Of a DNA stretch of 64,000 nucleotides, positions 1 through 10,270 are shown piece by piece. The notes below the pieces were generated by a model. The model worked only from the letters and a program-made list of their open reading frames with translations, searched no databases and was not told where the DNA came from. Origin of the DNA: Blastomyces gilchristii SLH14081 (taxonomy: Eukaryota; Ascomycota; Eurotiomycetes; Onygenales; Ajellomycetaceae); NCBI RefSeq assembly GCF_000003855.2, contig NW_003101636.1:120233-184232 (forward strand), read 5' to 3'. Each line of letters opens with the position of its first letter. The stretch's first letter is position 1. The translations under genes were made by a program, and so were the position numbers.

Positions 1-3000
1 GAAGATCTTTCAACATTGAAAGAATCAGAGAATAATCATCTCTGAAGATACAGACAATGAAATGTCTGTGAGAGAAGGCTTTTTTACAAAGTCTATAAGA
101 TACTGTGAATGAAGATCAGTGACCTTCTTCTTCAAGAAGTTATCACTCATGCAGAGAAGGTATAATACTCATAATCAAGAGATGTTAGCAATTGTCAAAT
201 TCTTTAAGATCTGGCAACATTATCTTCAGAGTAGTAAGTACTCAGTGCAAGTCCTCACTAATTATACAAATCTGCATTACTTCTTGATAACAAAGAGCTT
301 AACAGAACATCAAGCCAGATGAGCAGAGCTGCTTTTGAAGTATGATTTCTATATCTGATACTGTTCAGATTAGCTTAACCTCACTAACATACTGTCTAGA
401 TGACCTGATTATAATATTGTTAATACAGAGAAGAATTCTACAAAAGAATCTCTGTTATCACTGCAGAAGAAGCTGGCTGCAGAGAGTTGAGATTCTCTGA
501 AGCTCAGAAACAGTGCTGGTAAGACAGCTGTACAACTCAGTATAGAAGGTGAAAGAAAACCCAGATCTCTGCAGAGAACTGACACTGAAGATCATGAGCT
601 TCTTGTGTCATATCTTGCTATCATTGAATTGATAAAGAATGAAACAGTCTACAATCTTTCAATCTGACTACTTTTAGAATTCATTGATAAGTTACAGAAG
701 AGAGACATCTCTACTGCAGCTTGAATTCAGAAGTTGAAGAAGGAAGAATCTGATTTGAACTTGAAAGAGACAGATTCTGAGTGAGATGATGCTGCTAAGA
801 AATCAAGTCACTGATAACTAGAAGAATGTGAACTTCTACTGCTGAATGATTCAGTCTTCATCTCTCATAGCAGAGCAGTATATCAGAAGTTATTGAGAAT
901 TTATCATGATGATTCTCATGCAGGGCACTTCAGGCTAGAGAAGACTGAGAAGCTTCTAAAATATAAATATATTTAAGACAAGCTTCAGACAGATGTCAAA
1001 GAGTATATTAAGACTTACAATGTCTGTCAAAGAATAAAGATTTCACAGTATAAGTAATACAGTGAGTTAGCATCACTGTCTGTTTCAAAGAGCTTATAAC
1101 AGAATCTATTAATGAATTTCATAGTTGACCTACTGAAGTCAACAAGAGTCAAAGAATATAACTCAATTTTGATTATTGTTGATCATTTTATAAAGATGAC
1201 TAAATATATCTCTACTTATAAAAAGATTAAAGCCTCTGAATTAACTGACCTGTTTTTAGATATCATCATTTATAATCATGATGCTTTGAAATTATTGATA
1301 ACAGATCAAGAATTCCTCTTCATCAGCAAATACTGGTCAGCTTTTTGCTATCATCTTATGATAAGATGTCTTCTCAGTACTGCATTTCATCTGCAGACAG
1401 ATGATCAGACTGAATGTTAGAATCAGACACTAGAACAGTATCTTTAAGTGTTCTATTCATATTATTAAAATGATTGACTTAAACATCTTCTGACTGCTGA
1501 ATTCATATATAATAATATAAAGAATGCAATCTTAAAGATATCTCTCTTCTATACTTATTATGAATATAATTCTTCATTACTCAGTGACATCATGAATGAC
1601 ATTTCAAAGAGAGAGATAGACAGTCAGAATGTTGAACAGATACAGAGAATAGAGTATCTCTCAGTGTCAGAAGTAAAAGTGAGATTGAAACTTTTGAATA
1701 AAATTCATGAGAAGATGATGAAAAGTATTCACTGTGTTTAGAAGCAGTAGATAAAATACTATAATTAAAAACATCTTTCAATGAAGTTCTTGATAGAGGA
1801 TTAAGTACTACTTTTAGCAAAGAATATCAAGATAATAAGACTGTGTAAGAAGCTCAGTGAGTGATGACTAGAATCTTTCTCAGTAATAAGAGTGATGAAT
1901 AAGCAGGTATATGAGTTGAAATTACTCATAGAATTGAAATCAATTCATTCTGTTTTTTACATTTTCTATTTAAAGTTCTATAAGCAACATTCTGAGATGG
2001 AGTCATCTTAGCTGAATAATATTAAGATTGAGAGTGATACTGAATATCTTGTGAAGAAAATATTAAATAAGTGAATATATTATGATAAGCTTCAATATCT
2101 TATTAAATAAGAAGATTATTCATTGTCAGAGAATTTATGAGAACTGCTTGAGCATTTGAAAAATACTGAGAAAGAGATTACAAGCTATGAGATGATTAGT
2201 AGAGATTACTCTGTTATATATCAGAGATATTGAGTAAGAAATACTGCTTAAGACTTCTCATTTTTTCTTAAAGAGTTTTTTTAGAGATAATCTCACAGTA
2301 ATAAGCTGATGTCTTATGAGCTCTGTAGCACTCTTCTTCTATTTTCTCTTAAAGAGTTTTTTAGAAGTTTAATAAGACTATACAAGTGTAAAATTCCTGA
2401 AGCAGTTAGAGAAAAGAAATATTTGAAATTAATAAAAAGATTAATATTATTAATCTGCAGACTGCTGCTATTCTAATGAGACTGCAGCCTGCTGAAAAAG
2501 TAAAAAGAGAGAACTTCAGAGTCTACTTATTAATAATCACACTCTCATCAAACTCATTCTTCACTGTTGAAGTCTCTGACACTGATATCTTTATCTGCTG
2601 AGAAGTTAGCACTGCAGTGCTGCAGAGAAGCATGCTACAGAAGAGTATACATACTATAAAAGAGTATAAAAGATACTGAAATTATCAACTTATTAACTTA
2701 TAAAGCATCTCAGTCATCTGCTCTAACTGAAGTGAGATTCTCTTTAATCAGTGATTGATCTTTACAGTGCTTTCAACAGCAGTGTCAGCTGACTTCTTCT
2801 TAGAGTCAGCTATTCTGAGATGTTTTTTTATCTTGAAGATTCATACTTTTGTCTTCTTTTATAGATAAGTAAGAAGAATCTTCTCAGTCTTGACAGAATT
2901 CATCAATACTTAAAGCTCTGAGATTCTCACTCTGTACTGCTTAAGCATCTGAGCTTCTTGTCAGAGCTGATATAACATCTCTCTGTGAAGTAATACTTAC

Positions 3001-4055
3001 AGAGAGATAGAAGTTGTTGTTGCAGATACAACAGAAATAATGAGAGTGAGAGAAGAAACAGATATATAAAATCTCTCTCTTCTTCAGCTGCTTAGTACAG
3101 TGCAGACAAGTGACAGTATTAGTCAGAGACTGTATCAGAGCCTTCTTACAGAGAGAAGACAAAGAAATCATGAGACTCTGTAAACTCAACTCAGCAGCAT
3201 TCTGAGCAGGATTCAGGTATGTCATAAGAGAGAAACTATGAATTAGGCTTCTCAGAGTCACTGTCTCTGAAATCAAGCTCTTCTCAGAGTTCTCTCTGAA
3301 TGATCACACAGGGTCATACATTATCATGTTGATTGAGAGGGGGGGCAGTGTCACAACAGCGGTGAGAAGAGCAGGGAACAGACTGAATGCAGACAAACCA
3401 GTCAGCAGAAGAGATGACATCTCACTGCAAGATGCAGCTACTATCATCACAGTCACAAGAGATGCAGAAGAGAAAGAAGATGTGATAATGAGAGCAGTGC
3501 TTCCGCAGCTCATTGACACTGCTGTCTCTGTCTTCAACCTGGCTTTCTTAACAGTTACAGAGACTGCAGCTGCATCATGAAGATGTTTGATTACTAGAAA
3601 ATGTCAGAATAAGTTCTTTATTATCTTTCAAGAATGATACTCTCATGCACTCACTGTTACAATTAAGAGAGAAGAAAAGAAAAATGTGTCATAGAGAAGA
3701 AGAATTATTTCAAAAAATCCTGTCACTACTGTTAGCTTTGTCTCTAAAACACATCACTTTTACAGAGAATTTTATATATAGAATGAAATATGATGAGAGA
3801 TCTGTAAGTCACTTATTAACTATGTTTTTCACATCTTAAATTAATATATAAGAAACTCACTTATCACATGTTTAATTTGAATAAAGATGAGAAAAGAAAG
3901 ATCTACACAGTCAGCAGAAAAACTCATCTATTTCTTTATATCATGTGCAGCACACACACTGTTAATCAGTTGATAACTGTTGCTATATAACAAAGATAAC
4001 TCTCAATCTGATAATCTTGAGAGTATTGAGACTATGCTCTTAAAGAAGAGAGTAT
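1..4055 (+). pseudogene. Gypsy A copy 1, internal 3' half (RNase H, integrase, chromodomain), RIP-degraded
   Basis: This is the 3' half of the pol of a Ty3/gypsy chromovirus; the 5' half lies outside the window. RNase H is readable at about 1-480, where residues such as THNQEMLAIVK and KYSVQVLTNY follow the gypsy pattern. The integrase zinc-binding region is at about 840-1070 (two His near 905-930, CQR near 1027, with one zinc Cys now Tyr). The integrase core is at about 1112-1500 (NFIVDLL, LLITDQ). A chromodomain relic is at about 2020-2190 (EYLVEKIL, then YLIK, then ENL*E). Several stops are former Trp codons (TGG to TGA/TAA). The segment matches 33780-37818 almost base for base except for transitions. 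About 1.85 kb lies between the chromodomain and the LTR. No functional product is expected. Confidence 0.9.
2660..3580 (-). other. Conserved antisense reading frame in the gypsy A 3' region
   Basis: On the strand opposite pol, between the chromodomain and the 3' LTR, open segments at 3537-3304 and 3276-2941 lie in one frame, separated by a stop. They include a Cys pattern CLHC ... CCIC about 25 residues apart that resembles a zinc-binding site. The homologous frame is recognisable in the second gypsy A copy (37335-36700), where the same block (TVTLRS, SLQSLMISLSSLC, TKQLKKR) is kept but the first Cys pair is changed to Tyr. I do not recognise the family. It could be an extra antisense gene, as some plant gypsy elements have, or a chance frame kept open by base composition. 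Confidence 0.4.
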
Positions 4056-4588
4056 TGTCACATTCTCAGCTGTGCTAAGACTCTGCTGCAGTTTCACACA
4101 GCTCATTGCTTTCATGTGAATGATTTCATCTCATCTGAACCAGTTTTCAATCACTCTATGATATCATTCAGATATATTATAGAAAGATTCAATTGATGAA
4201 TATAAGAACCTCACTTCTATACAAGATCAGTAGATTACTCTTTCTTAACAGTGAGACACTGCTGAGATATCACTTCAGCTACTCTCACTTATAGAATGAA
4301 AGAAGAGTATTCACTCATTGTCTATATAGAATAGCTAGATGCTGGCTTCTTATCAAAGAAGTCAGTGATTCATTTTTCTTCTACTGAAATATATATGAGA
4401 GTTACTGTGTTTCTCATACAATCTTCTTAGTATACTAAGTACCATATCTGTGATATCCTCATAATAACTCTGTAGCCTATGAGCTTGCTATTCAAGCAAG
4501 ATAGTCAAGCTCACTTATACAGCTTTTCAAACAACTACTTCTATGTGACGCTGCTGACTAGCCACCGCTTCAGTTCCGTCATGTTACA
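4056..4588 (+). repeat. 3' LTR of gypsy A copy 1
   Basis: This 533-bp sequence begins TGTCACATTC and ends ATGTTACA. It aligns along its length with the two LTRs of the complete gypsy A at 30036-30567 and 37819-38350; differences are mainly C/T and G/A. The TG...CA ends were set by comparing the three copies. Gypsy C sequence follows directly. Confidence 0.92.
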
Positions 4589-6252
4589 AGTAAGATATAC
4601 CTTCTAATATAATAGACATCTGTTGAATAAACTGAGAACATCAGCTCTTAGATCTGAAGATATTAGTTAATCAAGATGAAATAACTTATGATACTATACA
4701 TACTTCTCTGATTAAAACATTTTTTCTCTAAACTATCACTGACACTGATACTAATATCTCAGCTTCTTCTACATTGCATGAACTGTGATATATAACAGCT
4801 CAGACTGATAAACTTTTTCAGACTCTCACTGAAGTAGTATAATAAGAAGTATCTTAATTCTCTTCAGAATTATGTATAAAGACTGACATCTCAGAATATT
4901 CAATTGATAATAATAGCACTCTGTGATTTTATAAATAATATTGAGTCTCTCAGTCTGAACCTCTATACACTCAGATAATACAAGAGATGCATGATTCATA
5001 TATAACTGATTATTCAGGTTGTGAATAACTGTATTAAATAGTCTTCTAAGAGTTCTACTGATCTGAGATATTAAACAGTATCAGACACTTTGTCTGAAAC
5101 TGTAATCACTATTCATCTATTATCTTATGAAAGAACTGTAGAAAAGATCTACTGAAATCACTCAATATCTCTGATAGAATCTGATGAGATGTAGTAATTG
5201 ACTTCACTATTAATCTATTTAAGAGTAAGAGTTGTAAGAATATTCTGATTATCATTGACTGATTGAGTAAGAATGTGATATTGAAGTCTTGTAATAAGAT
5301 GAATACTGAACAAGTTGCTGAAGTCTTTCTATATAGCTTATTTTATTGAATGTATAACTTACTGAGATCTATAGTATCTGATTAAGACTTTTAATTCATG
5401 AGCACTCTCTGAACAAGAATCTGTCAAGTTCTTAAGATTATATATTATTTGTTAATTATCTATTACTCTGAGACTGATGATGTATCAGAATGAATAATTT
5501 AGACTGTAAAGAACTATCTTTATAAATTCTGTAATTATTCATAGAATGATTGATGTAATCTTCTTCTATATATAGAGATCACTATCAATGACTGAGATAT
5601 TATTTTAACAGATATAAGCCTATTCTTTCTTACACACAGTTATTATATAGAGGTGTTGAATCTTCTAAAGATTACACAGTTCACACTGAATCTCTGCAGT
5701 TCAATTCAGATCACTGATAATATAGTAACAAAGTTTCAAGATATCTGTGACTGAGCAGAAGTCTTCATGATAAGTACTAAACAAGATTAAGAAGATTAAG
5801 TCAATATCTGATGAGATTCTGCAGAGCAGTATAAGATAGAAGATCTTGTATAATTAAATCTTAAAAATATACAGATTACACACTCATTCTGTACATTGAA
5901 TTATTATTATATAAAATACACAGTGATAGAAGTTCTAGACAGTTATAACTACTATCTTAATACTTCATCAGAGATTTATAATGTATTTCACACAAGTCTA
6001 CTTCACTATGTTATCACTGATTCATTCTCTTCTCAACTGACTTCTAACTGATAGTTATCAGAAATCATAGAAGAAGATAACAAGCTTAAGTAAGAAATTG
6101 AAGATATTCTTGATGAGAGATTTCACAGTTGCAGCTGATAATATCTTATGAAATAAGTCAGCTATAATCATCTGATCTGAACTCTGAGCTTTATGTTATC
6201 TAAAATAGTGATTCTTAACTGATAAGAACTGCTTCTGAAAAGAGAGAGCTAA
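4589..6252 (+). pseudogene. Gypsy C, 3' internal part with integrase relic
   Basis: This is the 3' end of a second Ty3/gypsy element, into which gypsy A copy 1 seems to have inserted. At about 5180-5540 the + strand reads in broken frames as a gypsy integrase core: phrases for LSKNVI, NTEQVAEVF, SDQ and DGASERM-like segments are recognisable between stops and frame changes. The rest is too mutated to assign. The element is identified by the LTR that follows and by its relation to 22887-25367. No product is expected. Confidence 0.7.
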
Positions 6253-6536
6253 TGTAGTAAGCTATATCTGATCAATTATATAGACTATTTCATTACACTT
6301 CACAGATTTCTACTGAAGCTCTGATTCTCAGTCACTGATTCTCAGCTGAAAACCTATGAAATTTCTATTCTTCTGTCTTGAAGTTTCATCATGTATATTA
6401 CTACATACATGTATAAATATTCACTCTGATCACTGATTTCTGCACTTTTTCTTTTCTTTCCTTCTTTAATGTTTTTCACTTTGTTATATAAGATCTATAA
6501 ATATTATACTAATCTATTCAGCGTAGGCCTCTTACA
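6253..6536 (+). repeat. 3' LTR of gypsy C
   Basis: This 284-bp LTR begins TGTAGTAAGC and ends CTCTTACA. It aligns with the LTRs at 22887-23189 (+) and 39517-39828 (-). Shared text includes a CTCTGATTCTCAGTCACT block and TGATTTCTGCACTTT. This copy has lost the GC-rich start (CGGGCTACGCC) that the other two keep. Confidence 0.85.
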
Positions 6537-7190
6537 ATTATACTTTTTCTAACTCAATGACTGAAATAATCTTTTCAACACTTTCTTTATATTATCTCTG
6601 TTAAGTTGATTAATCTAATAAATTACTTTTTTTATATCTAATATTCTGAATATCTTCTTTGAACTTATTATTACAAGTTTTTTAAATTTCAATATCAATT
6701 TAGTTTTATTATATAATAATGAGAATGATTAAGAAAAAATAAGAAAAACAGAGAAAAAAATAGAAGAAAAAAAGAAAGATAATTAATTGTATTATATATT
6801 TACAGATTATTTATTCACATCACTTTCAATTTTCTAATAAAAGATTTTCATCTTCACTTTTACTTTCACTTATTTAACAGTTTTTTTATCATTTTTAATT
6901 CTTTTATTCTCTTTTATCTGTGTATACTCTTGATTTTACAGTTCTTTATCTTTTATTTATTTATTTATTTTTATAACTCTACTGTGTATATTTTTTTATT
7001 TTATAAAAAGACAAGATTGTCTATGATATTTACTTAACTTTTTATTATTTTATTATCTCAAACTCTTTATCTTATTTATATTTATTGATTTCATTATTTT
7101 ATCATTTTATTATTTCAATCTTTTCTTTTACTCACTTTTTACACATGAATAATATTAACTTACATCTGAAAAAAGTCTAGTACTTACTCT
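6537..7190. other. AT-rich stretch without recognisable feature
   Basis: Low-complexity T- and A-rich sequence between a gypsy C LTR and a MITE. I see no reading frame, tRNA or named repeat here. The last 8 bases (7183-7190, CTTACTCT) are the left target duplication of the following MITE. Confidence 0.6.
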
Positions 7191-7696
7191 TAGACTGACT
7201 GTGTGACCGTGTCTGAGATCAGAATCAGATTTTTTAATAGTTTCATTATCAATTTCAATAATCTCATTACACAGTTTTAACATTAGATAGTAGTCTCATA
7301 CTGTTTCAGTGAAACTTACTGTCTACTCTTGTCACATTTTTCAAATGAGATCATGATTTTCACTTCTCAATTTAAATTATTTTTATTGCTTTAAATGACT
7401 TTAAATCTCATTTGAGTGTTATCAAAAAGCATTACTTTTTAAAAAATTAAAAATAGTCTAAAAAAAACCTTAAAATGTCTAAAAATAGTAACTTTATGCC
7501 AAGAATGAAACTAAATGAAATCAAATGAGATTACTTTCTCATTTTTTTCAAGTCATGGTTTCATTTTAAGATCTGATATATAGTTACTTTGCATGTTTTT
7601 TTAATGACTAGTCTCAGCAGAATTCACATCAAGAAATGTATGAGATCAGATCAAATGAAACTAAATATGAAATTCATGATTTCAGCGGCCAGTCTA
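7191..7696 (-). mobile_element. 506-bp hAT-type MITE, copy 1
   Basis: The ends are TAGACTGACT and (reversed) TAGACTGGCC, near-perfect terminal inverted repeats. CTTACTCT flanks both sides (7183-7190 and 7697-7704), an exact 8-bp target duplication as hAT elements make. Length is 506 bp, the same as the copies at 26250-26755 and 31099-31604; this copy is reversed relative to them. It has no coding capacity. Its ends match the 5.8-kb hAT at 47356-61395, so it is probably a deletion derivative mobilised by that transposase. Confidence 0.93.
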
Positions 7697-8297
7697 CTTA
7701 CTCTTTCATTTCTTATTAAATTTAATACTCACAGTATTTAGTAATTTCTATTATTTTCTTTTGATTTTATTTTTCATTCTGTTATCTCATTTTTATGCAT
7801 CTGTCTCTTTTTAAACAGAGAGACTATAACATTTACTTTTACTATTTCTCAAAACTTTTGTTTTTTTATTCTTCTGCTTTTTTCTTCTTTCACTTTATTT
7901 TTATTTCTCTATTTAAAAGTATATTTATTTACTACTTCTCAGAACTTTTACTTCTTTCTTCTTAAAGCTTCTACTTCTTTCTTTTATAAAGTTAACTATA
8001 ATAAATAAATAAGTACATACTTATATATATATATAGAGACACTCACTCATCTTTATTATAAAGAAATAAGACAAGATTTACTATTTTACATATATTATAT
8101 ATAGTTAATATATACTGCAATTAATGTAAACTGCAGTACTAGTATTAATAGTGATATTATCAGATCACGTGATCTGACTTACTAATTCTTTCATTATATA
8201 ACTTCTTACAAACTAGTAATCTTTTTAACTAAGTAAGTTTTACATCTTTTACAGATATTTAAAAACTGAAAGATTTAAATATATAAAAACTTATTTT
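7697..8297. other. AT-rich stretch without recognisable feature
   Basis: AT-rich sequence with short runs of TAT and ATT; starts with the right-hand copy of the MITE target duplication. I see no gene or named repeat in it. Confidence 0.6.
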
Positions 8298-8309
8298 TTT
8301 AATATTTAA

Positions 8310-8688
8310 CTATTATTATTATTATTATTATTATTCTTTCATTATACTCATATGCAAGCGGAGCTTATAATGAGTCCTTGCGTGATGTTAAATACAGGTC
8401 AAGTGTTGATTATACAGGAGGAAATACAGATGTTGAGACCATGCCAAGATAACAAGAACATAGGAAAATACAAAGAAGTGACAATTAGATACATGTGATA
8501 ATAACTTCCCAGCCCAGGAACATAGAGCAATTCATTGGCGCGATTTGTACACCTCTGTATTTATTAGAAACCTGAGGTGCTTGAGTTCCGGATTTAATGT
8601 ATCCCCTGCGGGTTTCGAACCCATGTGTCTTAGTTTCCCACGCCAAGGCGCTACTGAGTGGCCGCATTAACCATTCAGCCATCAGGGC
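8310..8688 (-). mobile_element. tRNA-derived SINE with (TAA)n tail
   Basis: Reading the minus strand, the element starts GCCCTGATGGCTGAATGG and has a 5' tRNA-like domain of about 86 nt (8688-8603). Box A is TGGCTGAATGG, box B is GGGTTCGAAACC, and the 5' CCCTG can pair with a later CAGGG. An unrelated body follows, and the element ends in (TAA)n at about 8310-8335. The sequence TTTAAATTTAA-type at 8298-8309 and 8689-8700 matches at 11 of 12 bases, a likely target duplication. The unit is GC-normal inside an AT-rich block, so it is either young or too short to be mutated. The domain folds poorly as a functional tRNA. Confidence 0.78.
8603..8688 (-). other. Internal RNA polymerase III promoter (A and B boxes) of the SINE
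   Basis: TGGCTGAATGG near the 5' end and GGGTTCGAAACC about 50 nt further on match the A and B boxes of tRNA genes. These would drive transcription of the SINE from its own 5' end. Confidence 0.65.
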
Positions 8689-8700
8689 TTTAAAATTTAA

Positions 8701-9119
8701 TAATTCTAATGAAGTTTTAAGTAATTTATAAAAAAGTTAAATTATTTTTTAAGTTTTATATAAATAGTTTTATTTATCTATTTTATTTTTTTATATAATT
8801 TATTATTATTTATATTATAATAATATTATTTATTTAATCTGATTCATTTCTAAACTCAGAAGTAAATATTTTTTACTTATATTCACTCTTGTTTTTATTA
8901 TTTATTATATTACTTACAGATATATTCAATAACTCTATAGTATATATTTTTAAAAATATTATAATTTCTTTTCAAGTTAATTCTTTTCCTGCAATCAAAG
9001 CTTTTAAAAGAGTAACTTTTTATCAGAATTCATCTGTAGTTCAGTGATACAACTTACAAGACATTTTTTATCTCAGATAAATGAAAAAGTAGGTAGTAGT
9101 AGTAGAAGGTTAAAAAAAA
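8701..9119. other. AT-rich border without recognisable feature
   Basis: AT-rich sequence up to the sharp change to GC-normal DNA at about 9115. No gene or repeat is recognised. Confidence 0.6.
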
Positions 9120-10207
9120 ACAAGCAATCCAGGCCATAACCTGTTGAATGTCTGAGTGGTGTATTGGTTGCTATCCAGTGTGAGCTATATGCTTAGTGAT
9201 GGGCGCTAGGCCGTACTAGGAAGCCTAGGGCTTCCCACATTCATGTCGAGATTGGTTGCTTGTTTGGGTCAGAGCTTGGCGCGTTTGAAGGGGCTATTGA
9301 CAGCTGTTTTTGCCTTCCTTGCTCAAAGGATTCGGCTGGCTTGGAAAAGGTCGAAAAAACCGCGATCACGGACTTAACCCATGACGGCGCGCGTGGATTG
9401 GCCCCCATCTTCAAGGTGCAGAGCGGTCATTTCGTCTAATATCCGCTGGCATTGGAAGTAAAAGACCTTATTGATAGGGGAACAGGCGGGGAAAGAACCG
9501 GCGGCTCATTCACTGATGATTTAGCCCATTTTATTGGGCTACGAGGTTGCACTTCAAAGTGTTAAGTGTACTTTTATGGAAGAAGCAAAAGTTCGATGGG
9601 ATGGATGGAGAGCTTGTGGGCGAAATCATGAATTCCGTCTTGTTTTCAAGTTAAGCTCCACTCAGTCCATCAGTGGCCCCCCGTTAAGCACGGGACGAAG
9701 ATGAAGGCTAAATAAAAGAACTTGGTGGCATCCCAAGGTCCACCCCTTGCAGCTTATCCTATCCGGAGTCCGGAGTTGGGTAGGCATGCGGTAACTACCT
9801 TATCTTCCCGCGTGCACCGCAACTGCTCCTCAGCGGTTCTTGGCCATTACTCTGTACAGAGTATGCTGACTGCAATTCCACTGTGGGAAGGAAGGATGGG
9901 AAGGTGGAATTGGTCTCAACGATCGCTAGAGACATCTTGTGGAGGCGTCGTTTCTGCCTCTACGGAGTATATCACTCTCATTATTGGTTCATAGGCGTGG
10001 CCTTTGGCAGGAGGGGACTGGGCATAGCTCGCACACTACTGCAATATCTTACTCATATTTCGTCATAGACCCATGGATGCAACCCTCTCCGGGAGGCTTA
10101 TTACTGAAATGAGCTCAATATTTTGTGCTATCAGTTATGAAGTGATGTTGCAGCTCAGAAATCTCCCAAGCTTGTGTTGACTTGTCAAAGGAACTTGTCC
10201 ATCCCAC

Positions 10208-10262
<55 letters not shown>

Positions 10263-10270
10263 AAACAACA
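9120..10270 (+). repeat. Possible noncoding retroposon ending in (CAA)n
   Basis: GC-normal sequence with no convincing reading frame (longest 90 codons, no recognised domain), ending in a run of CAA units at about 10210-10270. A TGGTGTATTGG at about 9157 fits the A-box consensus, but I find no clear B box at the right distance. A simple-sequence 3' tail on an anonymous 1.1-kb unit is what a non-LTR retroposon would leave; it could equally be unique DNA beside a microsatellite. Target duplications were not established. Confidence 0.33.
10210..10270. repeat. (CAA)n microsatellite
   Basis: About 17 near-perfect CAA units, with a slightly degenerate end (AAAAACAACA). Confidence 0.95.
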
